64,000 nt of DNA from Sphingomonas sp. LC-1. GTDB lineage: Bacteria; Pseudomonadota; Alphaproteobacteria; Sphingomonadales; Sphingomonadaceae. The stretch covers positions 124,001 through 188,000 of the forward strand of contig NZ_JANZXB010000003.1 of NCBI RefSeq assembly GCF_025371035.1, given 5' to 3'. The translations under genes were made by a program, and so were the position numbers. Under the pieces are notes generated by a model. It saw only the letters and a list, made by a program, of their open reading frames with translations. It had not been told where the DNA came from and did no database searches. Positions 19,434 through 27,683 of the stretch are shown here, piece by piece; position 1 is the stretch's first letter; each line of letters begins with the position of its first letter.

Positions 19434-20141
19434 TCAACCGTTTCGCGCGGCGGCGATGGCCTTTTGCAATTCCTCGAGCGGCAGCGCACCCGACAGGATG
19501 CGGTTGCCGACGATCCAGCTCGGCGTGCCGGTCAGACCCAATCGTCCCGCAGCCTCGAGATTGCGCCGGATTTCGGCATCGGCCTGGGGCTGGAAGGCGG
19601 CCATCTTGCTCATGTCGACGCCCGCCTTGGCCGCCGCCGCCGCGATGGTCGCGTCGCTGACCGGCCCCCCGGCGTAGAGCGCGTCATGGAATGCGGCGAA
19701 CTTGCCTTGCGCCGCGGCGAGCAGGCTGGCGCGCGCCGCGGCCTTGCTCGACGGCGCGAGGATCGGCAATTCGCGATAGACGATGCGGAGCTTGGGATCA
19801 GCGTCCGTCAATTGCTTGAGCAGCGGCAGGCTGGCCCGGCAATAGCCGCAATTATAGTCGTAGAACTCGACCAGCGTCACATCGCCCTTGGGATTGCCGG
19901 TATAGGCGCTGCCGAAGGGCTTGGTCAGGTCGCCACCGATGGCGGCCACCGCCTTGCTCTGTTCGCGATCCTGAAGCCGCTGCATCGCTTCCGGAATGAT
20001 TTCGGGATGGTCCAGCAGATAGGCGCGCACGCTGTCGCCCGATGCGCCGCCGGGCGCGACCAGCGGGGCCAGCGCCAGTGCGGTGCCGCCGCCGACCAGG
20101 CCACCGACGACCGCCACCGCGGCCAATGTCTTCACGCCCAT
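19434..20141 (-). CDS. DsbA-family thiol:disulfide oxidoreductase, membrane-anchored or exported
   Basis: A 235-residue protein. An N-terminal hydrophobic segment (about 5-28) is a signal anchor or signal peptide. The thioredoxin-like domain has the active site CGYC (C98-C101) in FYDYNCGYCRASLP and the cis-Pro loop GTPSWIVG near 205. The inserted helical domain covers about 120-195. Family members (Com1/DsbA-like in alphaproteobacteria) form or isomerise periplasmic disulfides. The ATG at 20141 overlaps the stop codon of the M48 protease gene by one base (TAATG), so the two are coupled. Both products probably act in envelope protein quality control. Confidence 0.86.
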   Translation of the reverse strand: MGVKTLAAVAVVGGLVGGGTALALAPLVAPGGASGDSVRAYLLDHPEIIPEAMQRLQDREQSKAVAAIGGDLTKPFGSAYTGNPKGDVTLVEFYDYNCGYCRASLPLLKQLTDADPKLRIVYRELPILAPSSKAAARASLLAAAQGKFAAFHDALYAGGPVSDATIAAAAAKAGVDMSKMAAFQPQADAEIRRNLEAAGRLGLTGTPSWIVGNRILSGALPLEELQKAIAAARNG

Positions 20142-21487
20142 TAGCGGCGCTTCTTCTTCGAACTGGCGGCGGCGTCGGCAGAGGTCATGGCAATATCCTG
20201 CGCCCGAATCCATTCGGACGTGTTGGGGGTGAGGTTGGCGAGCGCGTAGCGTGCGCTCTGGATGGCGGTGCGCGTGTCGCCCATCATGCTGGCCCGCTCG
20301 GCGGTGGCCAGCGCGGCGCGCGGCGTGTCGCCCAGCTGCTCATAGGCGGTGCCGAGCTGGACCCAGGCGAACGGATTGTCCTCGTCCCGCTGGACCGCGA
20401 CCTTCAGCACCTTCACCGCTTCGGGCAGGTTGCGCTTGTCCTCGGTCGCGATCAGCGCATGGCCGAAGGTGGTGGCGATCAGCGCATTCTGGCCCGATCC
20501 CATGGTCGCGGCGCGCAAGGGGGCCAGCGCGTCCTGCGGCTTGCCCGCCTCCAGCAGGATCTGGCCCTGGATTTCCTGGAAATAGGGATCGTTGGGATCC
20601 TTGGCGATCAGCGCGCTCGCCTCGGCATCGGCTTTGTCGGGATAGGCGGCCTTGTGATAGGCATAGGCGCGGGCATAATGCGCATAGACCGACTGGTCGC
20701 TGTCGGGGAATTTCTGCAACGTCGTCTCGGGCGGCGAGATATAGCCGTACAGCTTGGCCTTCACCCGCAGAAAGCGTTCCTGCAATTTGGGGTCGATCGG
20801 CTTGTTCCAGGCGGGTGAGGCCTGAAGATCGGCGGTCAGCGCCTGGATACGCGTCGAAGAAAGCGGGTGGGTCTGGGCGAACGGATCGATATTGACATAG
20901 CCATAGCGATATTGCTGGTTCTGCAACTTCTTGAAGAAGCTCAGCATTCCCTTGCCGGTCACACCCGCGGTCGTCAGGTAGCGCGCGCCCGCCGCGTCGG
21001 CGGCCGATTCCTGATTGCGGGTGAAGGCCAGTACCTGGCCCATCGCCGCCTGCTGCCCCGCCGCGAGCACGCCCATGCCCGCCGCACCGCCGCCCATGGC
21101 GATGGTGGCGAGGCCCAGCACCATCGACAGCAATTGCATCTTCATGGCGGGCTTCATCGCCTGCTCGCTGAGGATGACATGGCCGTCGGCGATATGGCCC
21201 AGCTCGTGCGCGACGACGCCCTGGACCTCGTTCACATTGTCCGCCGCCTGGAGCAGGCCGGAATGGACATAGACGATCTGCCCGCCCGCGACGAAGGCGT
21301 TGATCGAATCGTCGTTGATCAGGACGATCTTCACGTCACGCGGGGACAGCCCGGCCGCCTTGATCATCGGCGCGGACATGTCGGCGAACAGCGATTCGGT
21401 TTCGGCATCGCGCAAGATGGACTGCGCGGCGGCGGGTTGCGCCCAGAGCAGGATCGTGGCGGCGAAGGCGGCGATCAGACGCTTCAT
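20141..21487 (-). CDS. M48 family metalloprotease with TPR repeats (BepA-like)
   Basis: A 448-residue exported protein. A signal peptide ends at about residue 22 (LLWAQPAAAQS). The M48 zinc site is H94-E95-x-x-H98 in VVAHELGHIADGH, with third ligand E160 in NQESAADAAG. Two hydrophobic segments follow the site (about 118-145). Residues from about 260 onward form helix pairs with TPR character (AYAYHKAAYPDKADAEASAL, PFAWVQLGTAYEQLGDTPRA). The layout matches BepA/YfgC, a periplasmic protease-chaperone of outer-membrane assembly. The start at 21487 gives a clean signal peptide. It heads an operon with the DsbA-like gene. Confidence 0.88.
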   Translation of the reverse strand: MKRLIAAFAATILLWAQPAAAQSILRDAETESLFADMSAPMIKAAGLSPRDVKIVLINDDSINAFVAGGQIVYVHSGLLQAADNVNEVQGVVAHELGHIADGHVILSEQAMKPAMKMQLLSMVLGLATIAMGGGAAGMGVLAAGQQAAMGQVLAFTRNQESAADAAGARYLTTAGVTGKGMLSFFKKLQNQQYRYGYVNIDPFAQTHPLSSTRIQALTADLQASPAWNKPIDPKLQERFLRVKAKLYGYISPPETTLQKFPDSDQSVYAHYARAYAYHKAAYPDKADAEASALIAKDPNDPYFQEIQGQILLEAGKPQDALAPLRAATMGSGQNALIATTFGHALIATEDKRNLPEAVKVLKVAVQRDEDNPFAWVQLGTAYEQLGDTPRAALATAERASMMGDTRTAIQSARYALANLTPNTSEWIRAQDIAMTSADAAASSKKKRR

Positions 21488-21601
21488 GCTTCCTCTATCG
21501 GCGGGTCGGCCTGCGGACACAACCGGCTTTGCAATTGGGGCGGGACCGGTCAGCCTTGGCATCGGGCGACTGAACGCCCGGCGAACGAAAGGGGTGGCAC
21601 G

Positions 21602-22015
21602 ATGATGATGGCGATGATCGCCGATCGACCGGTCAGGCCATGGGTCGCGCCCATGCCCGACCTGCCAGGCTGCCCGATCAAGGGGGCGGGACCCGAGATG
21701 CGGCGGATGGCCGACCTTCCCCCTTCGGTCCGGCAGGCTCTGCGTCATGCGATAGGGGACCCCGTCGCAGAGGCGGGTTCGCCGTTCAACGGATCCGACA
21801 TCGTGTCGCCCGGCTCACCGCCGCGAACGCGATTCCTGCGCGCCTATCGCGTGCGCGACCTGTGGCTGGTCTGGGTCGAGCAGGGCGGCATCGCGCATGT
21901 CTTTCGCCTGCTGGCGTTTCGCGATGGCCCGCATGGGGCAAGCGCGCCGGTGCCGATGCCGCTTGGAGGCCGGGCGAAGCTATGCACCGCGTCGCGGGCG
22001 ATCGGGGAGCGGTGA
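21602..22015 (+). CDS. Hypothetical protein, 137 aa
   Basis: I do not recognise this protein. It has 137 residues, no signal peptide and no long hydrophobic segment. A proline-rich N-terminal part is followed by a likely beta-strand core, RVRDLWLVWVEQGGIAHVFRL. The gene has a fair ribosome binding site (GAAAGGGG) upstream of ATGATGATG and diverges from the M48 gene across 115 bp. An ATG repeat at the start leaves the exact start uncertain by a few codons. Similar small proteins with a WxVWxEHGG-like strand occur in sphingomonads from what I recall, but I cannot name a family. Confidence 0.6.
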   Translation: MMMAMIADRPVRPWVAPMPDLPGCPIKGAGPEMRRMADLPPSVRQALRHAIGDPVAEAGSPFNGSDIVSPGSPPRTRFLRAYRVRDLWLVWVEQGGIAHVFRLLAFRDGPHGASAPVPMPLGGRAKLCTASRAIGER

Positions 22016-22063
22016 TAGGCTTCGGGCCGGATCGATTGGCGCGAGGAGCGGCCTCCCCAAACA

Positions 22064-22097
22064 AAACGCCCCCCTTCCGCGGGGAAGGAGGGCGTTT
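22064..22097 (-). terminator. Intrinsic terminator of rne
   Basis: A 15-bp stem with one mismatch (AAACGCC...TTCC against GGAAGG..GGCGTTT) around a GCGG loop. On the minus strand it lies just after the rne stop and runs into GTTTTGTTT. It also lies downstream of the plus-strand gene ending at 22015, so it may work in both directions. Confidence 0.85.
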
Positions 22098-22118
22098 CGC
22101 GTTTGAGAGTGGCGGGGA

Positions 22119-24794
22119 TCAGGCGCCGAAGGTGCGCTGCCACCAGCCGCGACGCGGCGTCTCGGACGAGGTCGCATCGGCTTCCGCCGGTTCGGCCGCC
22201 GGAGCGGGTTCGGCTTCGACCGCAGGCGCTTCCTCGGCCACCGGCTCGGCGGCGACCTTCGGAGCGGCCTTCTTGCGGACGCGCTTGGGCTTGGCGGGGA
22301 CTTCCGCTTCGGGGGCGGGGGCCTCTTCAACGACCGGCTCGGCGGCGACCTTGGGGGCAGCCTTCTTGCGGACGCGCTTGGGCTTGGCGGGGGCTTCCGC
22401 CTCCGCTGCGACCGCAGGAGCTTCCTCGACGACCGGCTCGGCGATCGGGGCTTCCGCCACCGGCGTCTCGACCGTCTCGGTCACCGCCGGAGCGGCCTTG
22501 CGAGCGCGCGGGCGACGGCGGGTCTTGGGGGCTTCAGTCGCCTCCGCCTCGGCCACCGCGAGCGGCGTCGTCACCGGTGCGGCATCGCCCGCCTCGATCG
22601 GCTCTTCGACGGACAGCGGCGCTTCGGCGACGTCGTTTTCGCCAGCGGTTTCGGTCGAAGCCTCACCGGCCTCCGTCGCGCCATTGTCCTGGCGACGGCC
22701 ACCGCGACGACCGCGACGACCCCGGCGGCGGCGGCCACCTTCGCGCGCTTCGCCCGCTTCGGTCTCGCCAGTCTCGGCCTCACCAGCCTCGACGTCGTTC
22801 GCCTCGACCGTCTCGTCCTCGACCTCGTCGGTTTCTTCGAGTTCGGTGTGCTCGCCATTATCGGCCTCTTCGCCCTGCACGGCGTCTTCCGCCCCGCCGC
22901 GATTGCGACGTCCGCGACGACGGCGACGGCGCTTGCGGCCACCGCCTTCACCGTCCTCACGCGATTCGCGAGGCGCAGGGGCTTCGGTCGCTTCTTCCTC
23001 GACCTCTTCCTCTTCTTCCTCCTCGATCTCGTCGATCAGATCGTCCTCATCCTCCTCGACGGGCAGGAGCATGTCGATCTTGGGCGCATAGGCCGGCGGC
23101 GGGCCCGATGCCTCGACCGTCATGCGCGCGCCCTCTTCCTCGCGGTCGGGGATGATCTCGACGGTCACGCCGTAGCGATCCTCGATCTCGGCGATGTCCG
23201 CGCGCTTGCGGTTCAGCACATAGACGGCGGCTTCCTGGCTGGCGCGCAGCGTCAGGATCGAGCCGCGGCCGCGTGCGGCCTCGTCCTCGATCAGGCGCAG
23301 CGCCGACAGACCCGACGACGACGCGGTGCGGACCAGGCCAGTGCCCTCGCAATGCGGGCAGGGGCGGGTCGAGGCTTCCAGCACGCCGGTGCGCAGCCGC
23401 TGGCGACTCATCTCCATCAGGCCGAACGACGAGATGCGGCCGACCTGGATACGGGCGCGATCATTCTTCAGCGCCTCCTTCATCGCCTTCTCGACCTTCC
23501 GGACATTGGAGTTGTTGTCCATGTCGATGAAGTCGATGACGACGAGGCCCGCCATGTCTCGCAGACGCAACTGGCGCGCGATTTCCTGCGCGGCTTCCAG
23601 GTTGGTCGCGGTTGCGGTCTGCTCGATATTATGTTCGCGGGTCGAACGGCCGGAGTTGATGTCGATCGAGACCAGCGCCTCGGTCGGGTTGATGACCAGA
23701 TAGCCGCCCGATTTCAGCTGCACGACCGGATTGTACATCGCGGCGAGCTGATCCTCGACATGCGCGCGCTGGAACAGCGGCACGGCGTCGGCATATTGCT
23801 TCACCCGGCGGGCATGGGCGGGCATCAGCAGGCGCATGAAGTCCTTCGCCTGGCGATAGCCTTCCTCGCCCTCGACGATCACTTCCTCGATCTCGCGGTT
23901 GTAGATGTCGCGGATCGCGCGCTTGATCAGGTCGCTGTCGCCATAGATCAGCGCGGGCGCCGACGAATGCAGCGTCTTTTCGCGGATGCCGTCCCACAGC
24001 CGCGCCAGATAGTCGAAGTCGCGCTTGATCTCGGTCTTGGTGCGCTGGAGCCCGGCGGTGCGGACGATGCAGCCCATGGTCGAGGGCAGCGCCATGTCCG
24101 CCATGATCGACTTCAGCCGCTTGCGATCGGCCGCGTTCGAAATCTTGCGGCTGATCCCGCCGCCATGCGACGTGTTGGGCATCAGCACGCAGTAACGGCC
24201 CGCCAGCGACAGATAGGTGGTCAGCGCCGCGCCCTTGTTGCCGCGCTCTTCCTTGACGATCTGGACCAGCAGCACCTGGCGGCGATGGATGACGTCCTGG
24301 ATCTTGTAGCGGCGGCGCAGATTCTGGCGACGCTGGCGCAGCGCCTCGACCTGATCGTCGTTGACGGTCGACTTTTTGGGGCGCGGGGCGGCGTCACCAT
24401 CCTCGTCGTCGTGATGGTCGTCGGCGTGATCGTCCTCGCCTTCGCCGTCCAGATCCTCCTCATCCTCGGCGTCGAGTTCGGCGCGCAGCGCGGCCTCTTC
24501 GGCGGCATGCTCGGCCTCTTCGCGGAGCAGGGCTTCGCGATCTTCCTTGGGGATCTGGTAATAGTCGGGGTGGATTTCCGAAAAGGCCAGGAAGCCGTGA
24601 CGGTTGCCGCCGTAATCGACGAACGCCGCCTGCAGCGACGGTTCGACGCGGGTCACCTTGGCGAGGTAGATATTGCCCTTGAGCTGCTTGCGCTCGGCCG
24701 ATTCGAAGTCGAATTCCTCGATCCGGTTACCCTTGACGACGGCCACGCGGGTTTCTTCCCGGTGGCGTGCGTCGATCAGCATACGCGTGGTCAT
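22119..24794 (-). CDS. rne: Ribonuclease E
   Basis: An 891-residue endoribonuclease of the RNA degradosome. The S1 domain (about 35-180) is interrupted by a large acidic, His/Asp-rich insertion (about 95-145, EDDHADDHHDDEDGD) typical of alphaproteobacteria. The catalytic core includes LVINPTEALVSIDINSGRST and LVVIDFIDMDNN (metal-binding aspartates) and the Zn-link CPHCEGTG. The C-terminal 330 residues are low-complexity: acidic runs, an Arg-rich segment (RKRRRRRRGRR) and repeated PAKPKRVRKKAAPKVAAEP units. The protein ends WWQRTFGA. The start at 24794 follows TGGAGAC. A long leader (see 24795-25284) hints at autoregulation. Confidence 0.95.
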   Translation of the reverse strand: MTTRMLIDARHREETRVAVVKGNRIEEFDFESAERKQLKGNIYLAKVTRVEPSLQAAFVDYGGNRHGFLAFSEIHPDYYQIPKEDREALLREEAEHAAEEAALRAELDAEDEEDLDGEGEDDHADDHHDDEDGDAAPRPKKSTVNDDQVEALRQRRQNLRRRYKIQDVIHRRQVLLVQIVKEERGNKGAALTTYLSLAGRYCVLMPNTSHGGGISRKISNAADRKRLKSIMADMALPSTMGCIVRTAGLQRTKTEIKRDFDYLARLWDGIREKTLHSSAPALIYGDSDLIKRAIRDIYNREIEEVIVEGEEGYRQAKDFMRLLMPAHARRVKQYADAVPLFQRAHVEDQLAAMYNPVVQLKSGGYLVINPTEALVSIDINSGRSTREHNIEQTATATNLEAAQEIARQLRLRDMAGLVVIDFIDMDNNSNVRKVEKAMKEALKNDRARIQVGRISSFGLMEMSRQRLRTGVLEASTRPCPHCEGTGLVRTASSSGLSALRLIEDEAARGRGSILTLRASQEAAVYVLNRKRADIAEIEDRYGVTVEIIPDREEEGARMTVEASGPPPAYAPKIDMLLPVEEDEDDLIDEIEEEEEEEVEEEATEAPAPRESREDGEGGGRKRRRRRRGRRNRGGAEDAVQGEEADNGEHTELEETDEVEDETVEANDVEAGEAETGETEAGEAREGGRRRRGRRGRRGGRRQDNGATEAGEASTETAGENDVAEAPLSVEEPIEAGDAAPVTTPLAVAEAEATEAPKTRRRPRARKAAPAVTETVETPVAEAPIAEPVVEEAPAVAAEAEAPAKPKRVRKKAAPKVAAEPVVEEAPAPEAEVPAKPKRVRKKAAPKVAAEPVAEEAPAVEAEPAPAAEPAEADATSSETPRRGWWQRTFGA

Positions 24795-25284
24795 TATGAA
24801 GTCTCCACGCGCGCGTCGGGCCCAGTGGCAGCCGTCGCGCGCGGTAAATAAGGTGGGCGGCGGCGCGGGGCGCCGGTCCGCTGGAAAAAACGGAATGCGT
24901 GTCGGCCGCAGCCACAGCGCCGGCAACGGGGCCGGTGCGGACCCACGACACCGCGATCCCGCCGGCAAAGGCCGGTCGGTCAGCGGGGTGGATCATATGC
25001 GTCATGCGAGCGTCAACCTGATTGGTCCGGGCGCGAATCGGATCGCCGTCCCGGTCCTTTTTGGAGATGGCCCCGTCCCGATCGTTTGGGAGAGGTGATC
25101 GAGGCCGGGGTCCACCGGATTGCTAGCATCATCGGAACGTTTGCGCAACAGGCGGGAATCTGCCGTTTTTGCCGCGACCAAAATGCCGAATTGCCGGTTA
25201 ACCAATTGTGGAAAGTCCCGCGTCAGCCACGGTCCATTATGCCCGACTGTCGACCTATGAGGTCGCCAAAAAGGGTGTGCGGTA
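24795..25284. promoter_or_regulatory. Divergent rne/amiC intergenic region with probable rne leader
   Basis: These 490 bases carry no convincing gene. The region must contain the rne promoter (minus strand) and the amiC promoter (plus strand). Near rne are GC-rich stretches able to fold (24846-24880, 24957-24977), consistent with a structured 5' leader. On the minus strand TTGACG (25011-25016) and TATGAT (24992-24997) resemble -35 and -10 boxes, but the 13-bp spacing is too short, so I do not call a promoter. The amiC start is preceded by AAAAAGGGTG. RNase E in enterics controls its own mRNA through its leader; whether this applies here is inference. Confidence 0.45.
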
Positions 25285-26520
25285 ATGGCTTTTCGCTGGA
25301 CCAGCGGCGGGCGGGCGCGGCATGGTTGCCGGGTCGTGTTGATGCTGTTTGCTTTTCTGTTCGGGCTGCTCACGCCCGTCAGCGCGTTCGCGGCCACGGT
25401 GCAGAAGGTCGTGGTGCGGGGGGCGCAGTTGCTTATCCGGTTCGATTCGCCGGTCAAGCGTGCGCGCAGCGTCATGCTGAACGAGCCGCGCCGGGTGGCG
25501 ATCGACGTGACCGGGGCTTCGCCGGGCAGGATTCCGGCCAGCGAGGGCGCGGTACGCGGGCTAACTCAGAGTTTGGTCAGGCCGGGCGTCACCCGGCTGA
25601 CCTTCGCCCTGGCCCAGGACGCGGCGATCTTCGACGGCGGGTTCGATGACGAAGCGCGGCAATTGTCGCTGACCCTCAAGCCAGTGAACAAGGGCTACAC
25701 CCAGGCGAGCTTTGCCGGTGCGCTCGACTTCTTCCCGTTCCATTTTCAGCGCAAGCCGAACTACACCCTGACCGTCCCCGTGCCGAGCCCCTCGCGCACA
25801 CTGCCCCTGCCGCGCGTTCGGGGGGCGGACAATCGCCCGCTGGTGGTGATCGATGCGGGCCATGGCGGGGTCGATCCCGGTGCGATCAATCCGCAGACGG
25901 GGCTTCGCGAAAAGGACGTGACGCTCGCCATCGCCAAGGCGATTCGCGATACGCTGGTCGCGTCGGGGCGGGTGCGCGCGGCCCTGACGCGGGAGGACGA
26001 CCGTTATATCCTCCACCGCGAGCGCTATGGCATTGCGCGGCGGCTGCATGCCGATCTGTTCATCTCGATCCACTGCGACAGTGCGGGCGCGGGCGAGGCG
26101 CGCGGCGCGACCGCCTATACCCTGTCCGACGTCGCCTCGGACAAGGAAGCCGCACGGCTGGCGGCGCGCGAGAACAAGGCGGACGTGATCGCGGGGGTTG
26201 ATCTGGGCGGGAACAGCGACGTCTCCTCGATCCTGATCGACCTGACCCAGCGCGAGACGATGAATGCCTCGGCCAGCTTCGCACGCCTGCTGGGCCGCGA
26301 GGCGCAGCCGCTGATCCCGGTCAAGCCGACCTTCCACCGCATGGCCTCGCTGATGGTGCTCAAGGCGCCGGACATGCCGTCGATCCTGTTCGAGACGGGC
26401 TATATCTCCAACATGCAGGACGCGGCCTTTCTCGACAGCAAGGATGGCCGGGAGCGGATCGCGCAGGCGGTGTTGCAGGCGGTGGAGGTTCACTTCGCGC
26501 GGCGGATGGCGGCGCGGTAG
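25285..26520 (+). CDS. amiC: N-acetylmuramoyl-L-alanine amidase (AMIN plus amidase_3)
   Basis: A 411-residue exported amidase that splits the cross-wall peptidoglycan during cell separation. The signal peptide is about 1-37 (LLTPVSAFAA). An AMIN domain (about 38-135) targets the septum. The amidase_3 domain (about 183-410) carries zinc ligands H193 (IDAGHGGVDPG), E209 (LREKDVT) and H263 (SIHCDS), and the catalytic glutamate in ILFETGYISN near 375. The family's autoinhibitory helix region is present between H263 and the last motif. It begins the amiC-trhO-mrcA-prfB stretch on the plus strand. amiC-mrcA-prfB is a conserved alphaproteobacterial order. Confidence 0.92.
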   Translation: MAFRWTSGGRARHGCRVVLMLFAFLFGLLTPVSAFAATVQKVVVRGAQLLIRFDSPVKRARSVMLNEPRRVAIDVTGASPGRIPASEGAVRGLTQSLVRPGVTRLTFALAQDAAIFDGGFDDEARQLSLTLKPVNKGYTQASFAGALDFFPFHFQRKPNYTLTVPVPSPSRTLPLPRVRGADNRPLVVIDAGHGGVDPGAINPQTGLREKDVTLAIAKAIRDTLVASGRVRAALTREDDRYILHRERYGIARRLHADLFISIHCDSAGAGEARGATAYTLSDVASDKEAARLAARENKADVIAGVDLGGNSDVSSILIDLTQRETMNASASFARLLGREAQPLIPVKPTFHRMASLMVLKAPDMPSILFETGYISNMQDAAFLDSKDGRERIAQAVLQAVEVHFARRMAAR

Positions 26521-26664
26521 GGGGCGACATTGTAGTCGACGCCGCCAGCCGCCTCTTCGACCGGTGATATTCTGAGTAAAGCCGGGTAAAGAGGGCCTCG
26601 TCTCATGACGGCCCACCGGGCAGGCATCTGGCCGCGCTCGTCGGATCGGCGTAAGGGCCCTGCC

Positions 26665-27618
26665 ATGATCCGCGTCTGTGCCCTGTATCGTTTTGCCAGC
26701 TTCCCCGACCCCGCCGCGCTGCGCGCACCGTTGCTCGCCGTCGCCGAGGCCAACGGGATTCGCGGTACGCTGCTGCTCGCGAACGAGGGGATCAACGGGA
26801 CTGTCGCGGGCACCCACGACGCCATCGAGGCGCTGCTTGCGCATATCTGCACGCTGCCCGGCTGTGCCGATCTGGATTATAAGGACTCGACCGCCGAGAC
26901 CATGCCGTTCCACCGGATGAAGGTGCGGTTGAAGCGTGAGATCGTGTCGATGGGTGTCGAGGGTATCGACCCGACGCGCGAGGTCGGCACCTATGTCGCG
27001 GGCGAGGAGTGGAACGCGCTGATCGCCGATCCGCAGATCGTCCTGATCGATACGCGCAACGATTACGAGGTGGCGATCGGCACGTTCGACGGTGCGGTCG
27101 ATCCCGGCACGAAGAGCTTTCGCGACTTCCCCCGCTGGTTCCGCGAGAATCGCGACGAGCTGATGGCGGGCAAGTCCAGGGTCGCGATGTTCTGCACCGG
27201 CGGCATACGCTGCGAAAAGGCGACCGCCTTCCTGAAGGCGGAAGGGGTGGAGGACGTCTTCCACCTCGATGGCGGCATCCTGAAATATCTGGAGACCATG
27301 CCCGAGGCGCAGAGCCGCTGGCAGGGCGAATGCTTCGTGTTCGATGCCAGGGTGGCGGTCGGACATGGGCTGGCGCAGGGAAGCCACGTGCTGTGCCATG
27401 GGTGCCGGATGCCCGTTGGGCCGGAGGACCTCGCCTCGCCGCTTTATGTCGAGGGGGTGAGCTGCCCCGCCTGCCACGGCACGCGCGATGCGGAGCGGCT
27501 GGCCGCCTATGCCGAGCGGCATCGGCAGGAACGGCTGGCGGCGGCGCGAGGCGAGGCGCATGTCGGCGCGCGCTATCCCGATCCGGGCGAGCCGCGCGAC
27601 GAACCGCCCGGCTGCTGA
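26665..27618 (+). CDS. trhO: tRNA uridine(34) hydroxylase (rhodanese-like, UPF0176)
   Basis: A 317-residue TrhO/YceA protein that, in E. coli, makes 5-hydroxyuridine at position 34 of certain tRNAs with oxygen. The N-terminal acylphosphatase-like domain ([27 protein letters not shown]) is followed by a rhodanese domain with active-site C177 in [10 protein letters not shown]. After the rhodanese domain come two CxxC pairs (CHGCRMP, CPACHG) that probably bind zinc. The start at 26665 gives the usual [11 protein letters not shown]-terminus; an earlier in-frame start at 26605 is unlikely. It sits between amiC and mrcA, an unusual insertion in a conserved order. Confidence 0.92.
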   Translation: MIRVCALYRFASFPDPAALRAPLLAVAEANGIRGTLLLANEGINGTVAGTHDAIEALLAHICTLPGCADLDYKDSTAETMPFHRMKVRLKREIVSMGVEGIDPTREVGTYVAGEEWNALIADPQIVLIDTRNDYEVAIGTFDGAVDPGTKSFRDFPRWFRENRDELMAGKSRVAMFCTGGIRCEKATAFLKAEGVEDVFHLDGGILKYLETMPEAQSRWQGECFVFDARVAVGHGLAQGSHVLCHGCRMPVGPEDLASPLYVEGVSCPACHGTRDAERLAAYAERHRQERLAAARGEAHVGARYPDPGEPRDEPPGC

Positions 27619-27683
27619 TGCCCAAGTAAAGTCAAGCGGGTGGCAAGCGGGGGCGAACCTGCTACACGGTCCCGCGCAAAGCC

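Noticed and set aside
22848-24851. Plus-strand reading frame of 667 codons opposite rne
   Set aside because: RNase E motifs on the minus strand are unmistakable; the plus-strand frame lacks any domain.
24992-25016. TTGACG...TATGAT promoter for rne
   Set aside because: The spacing is 13 bp, too short for a sigma-70-type promoter.
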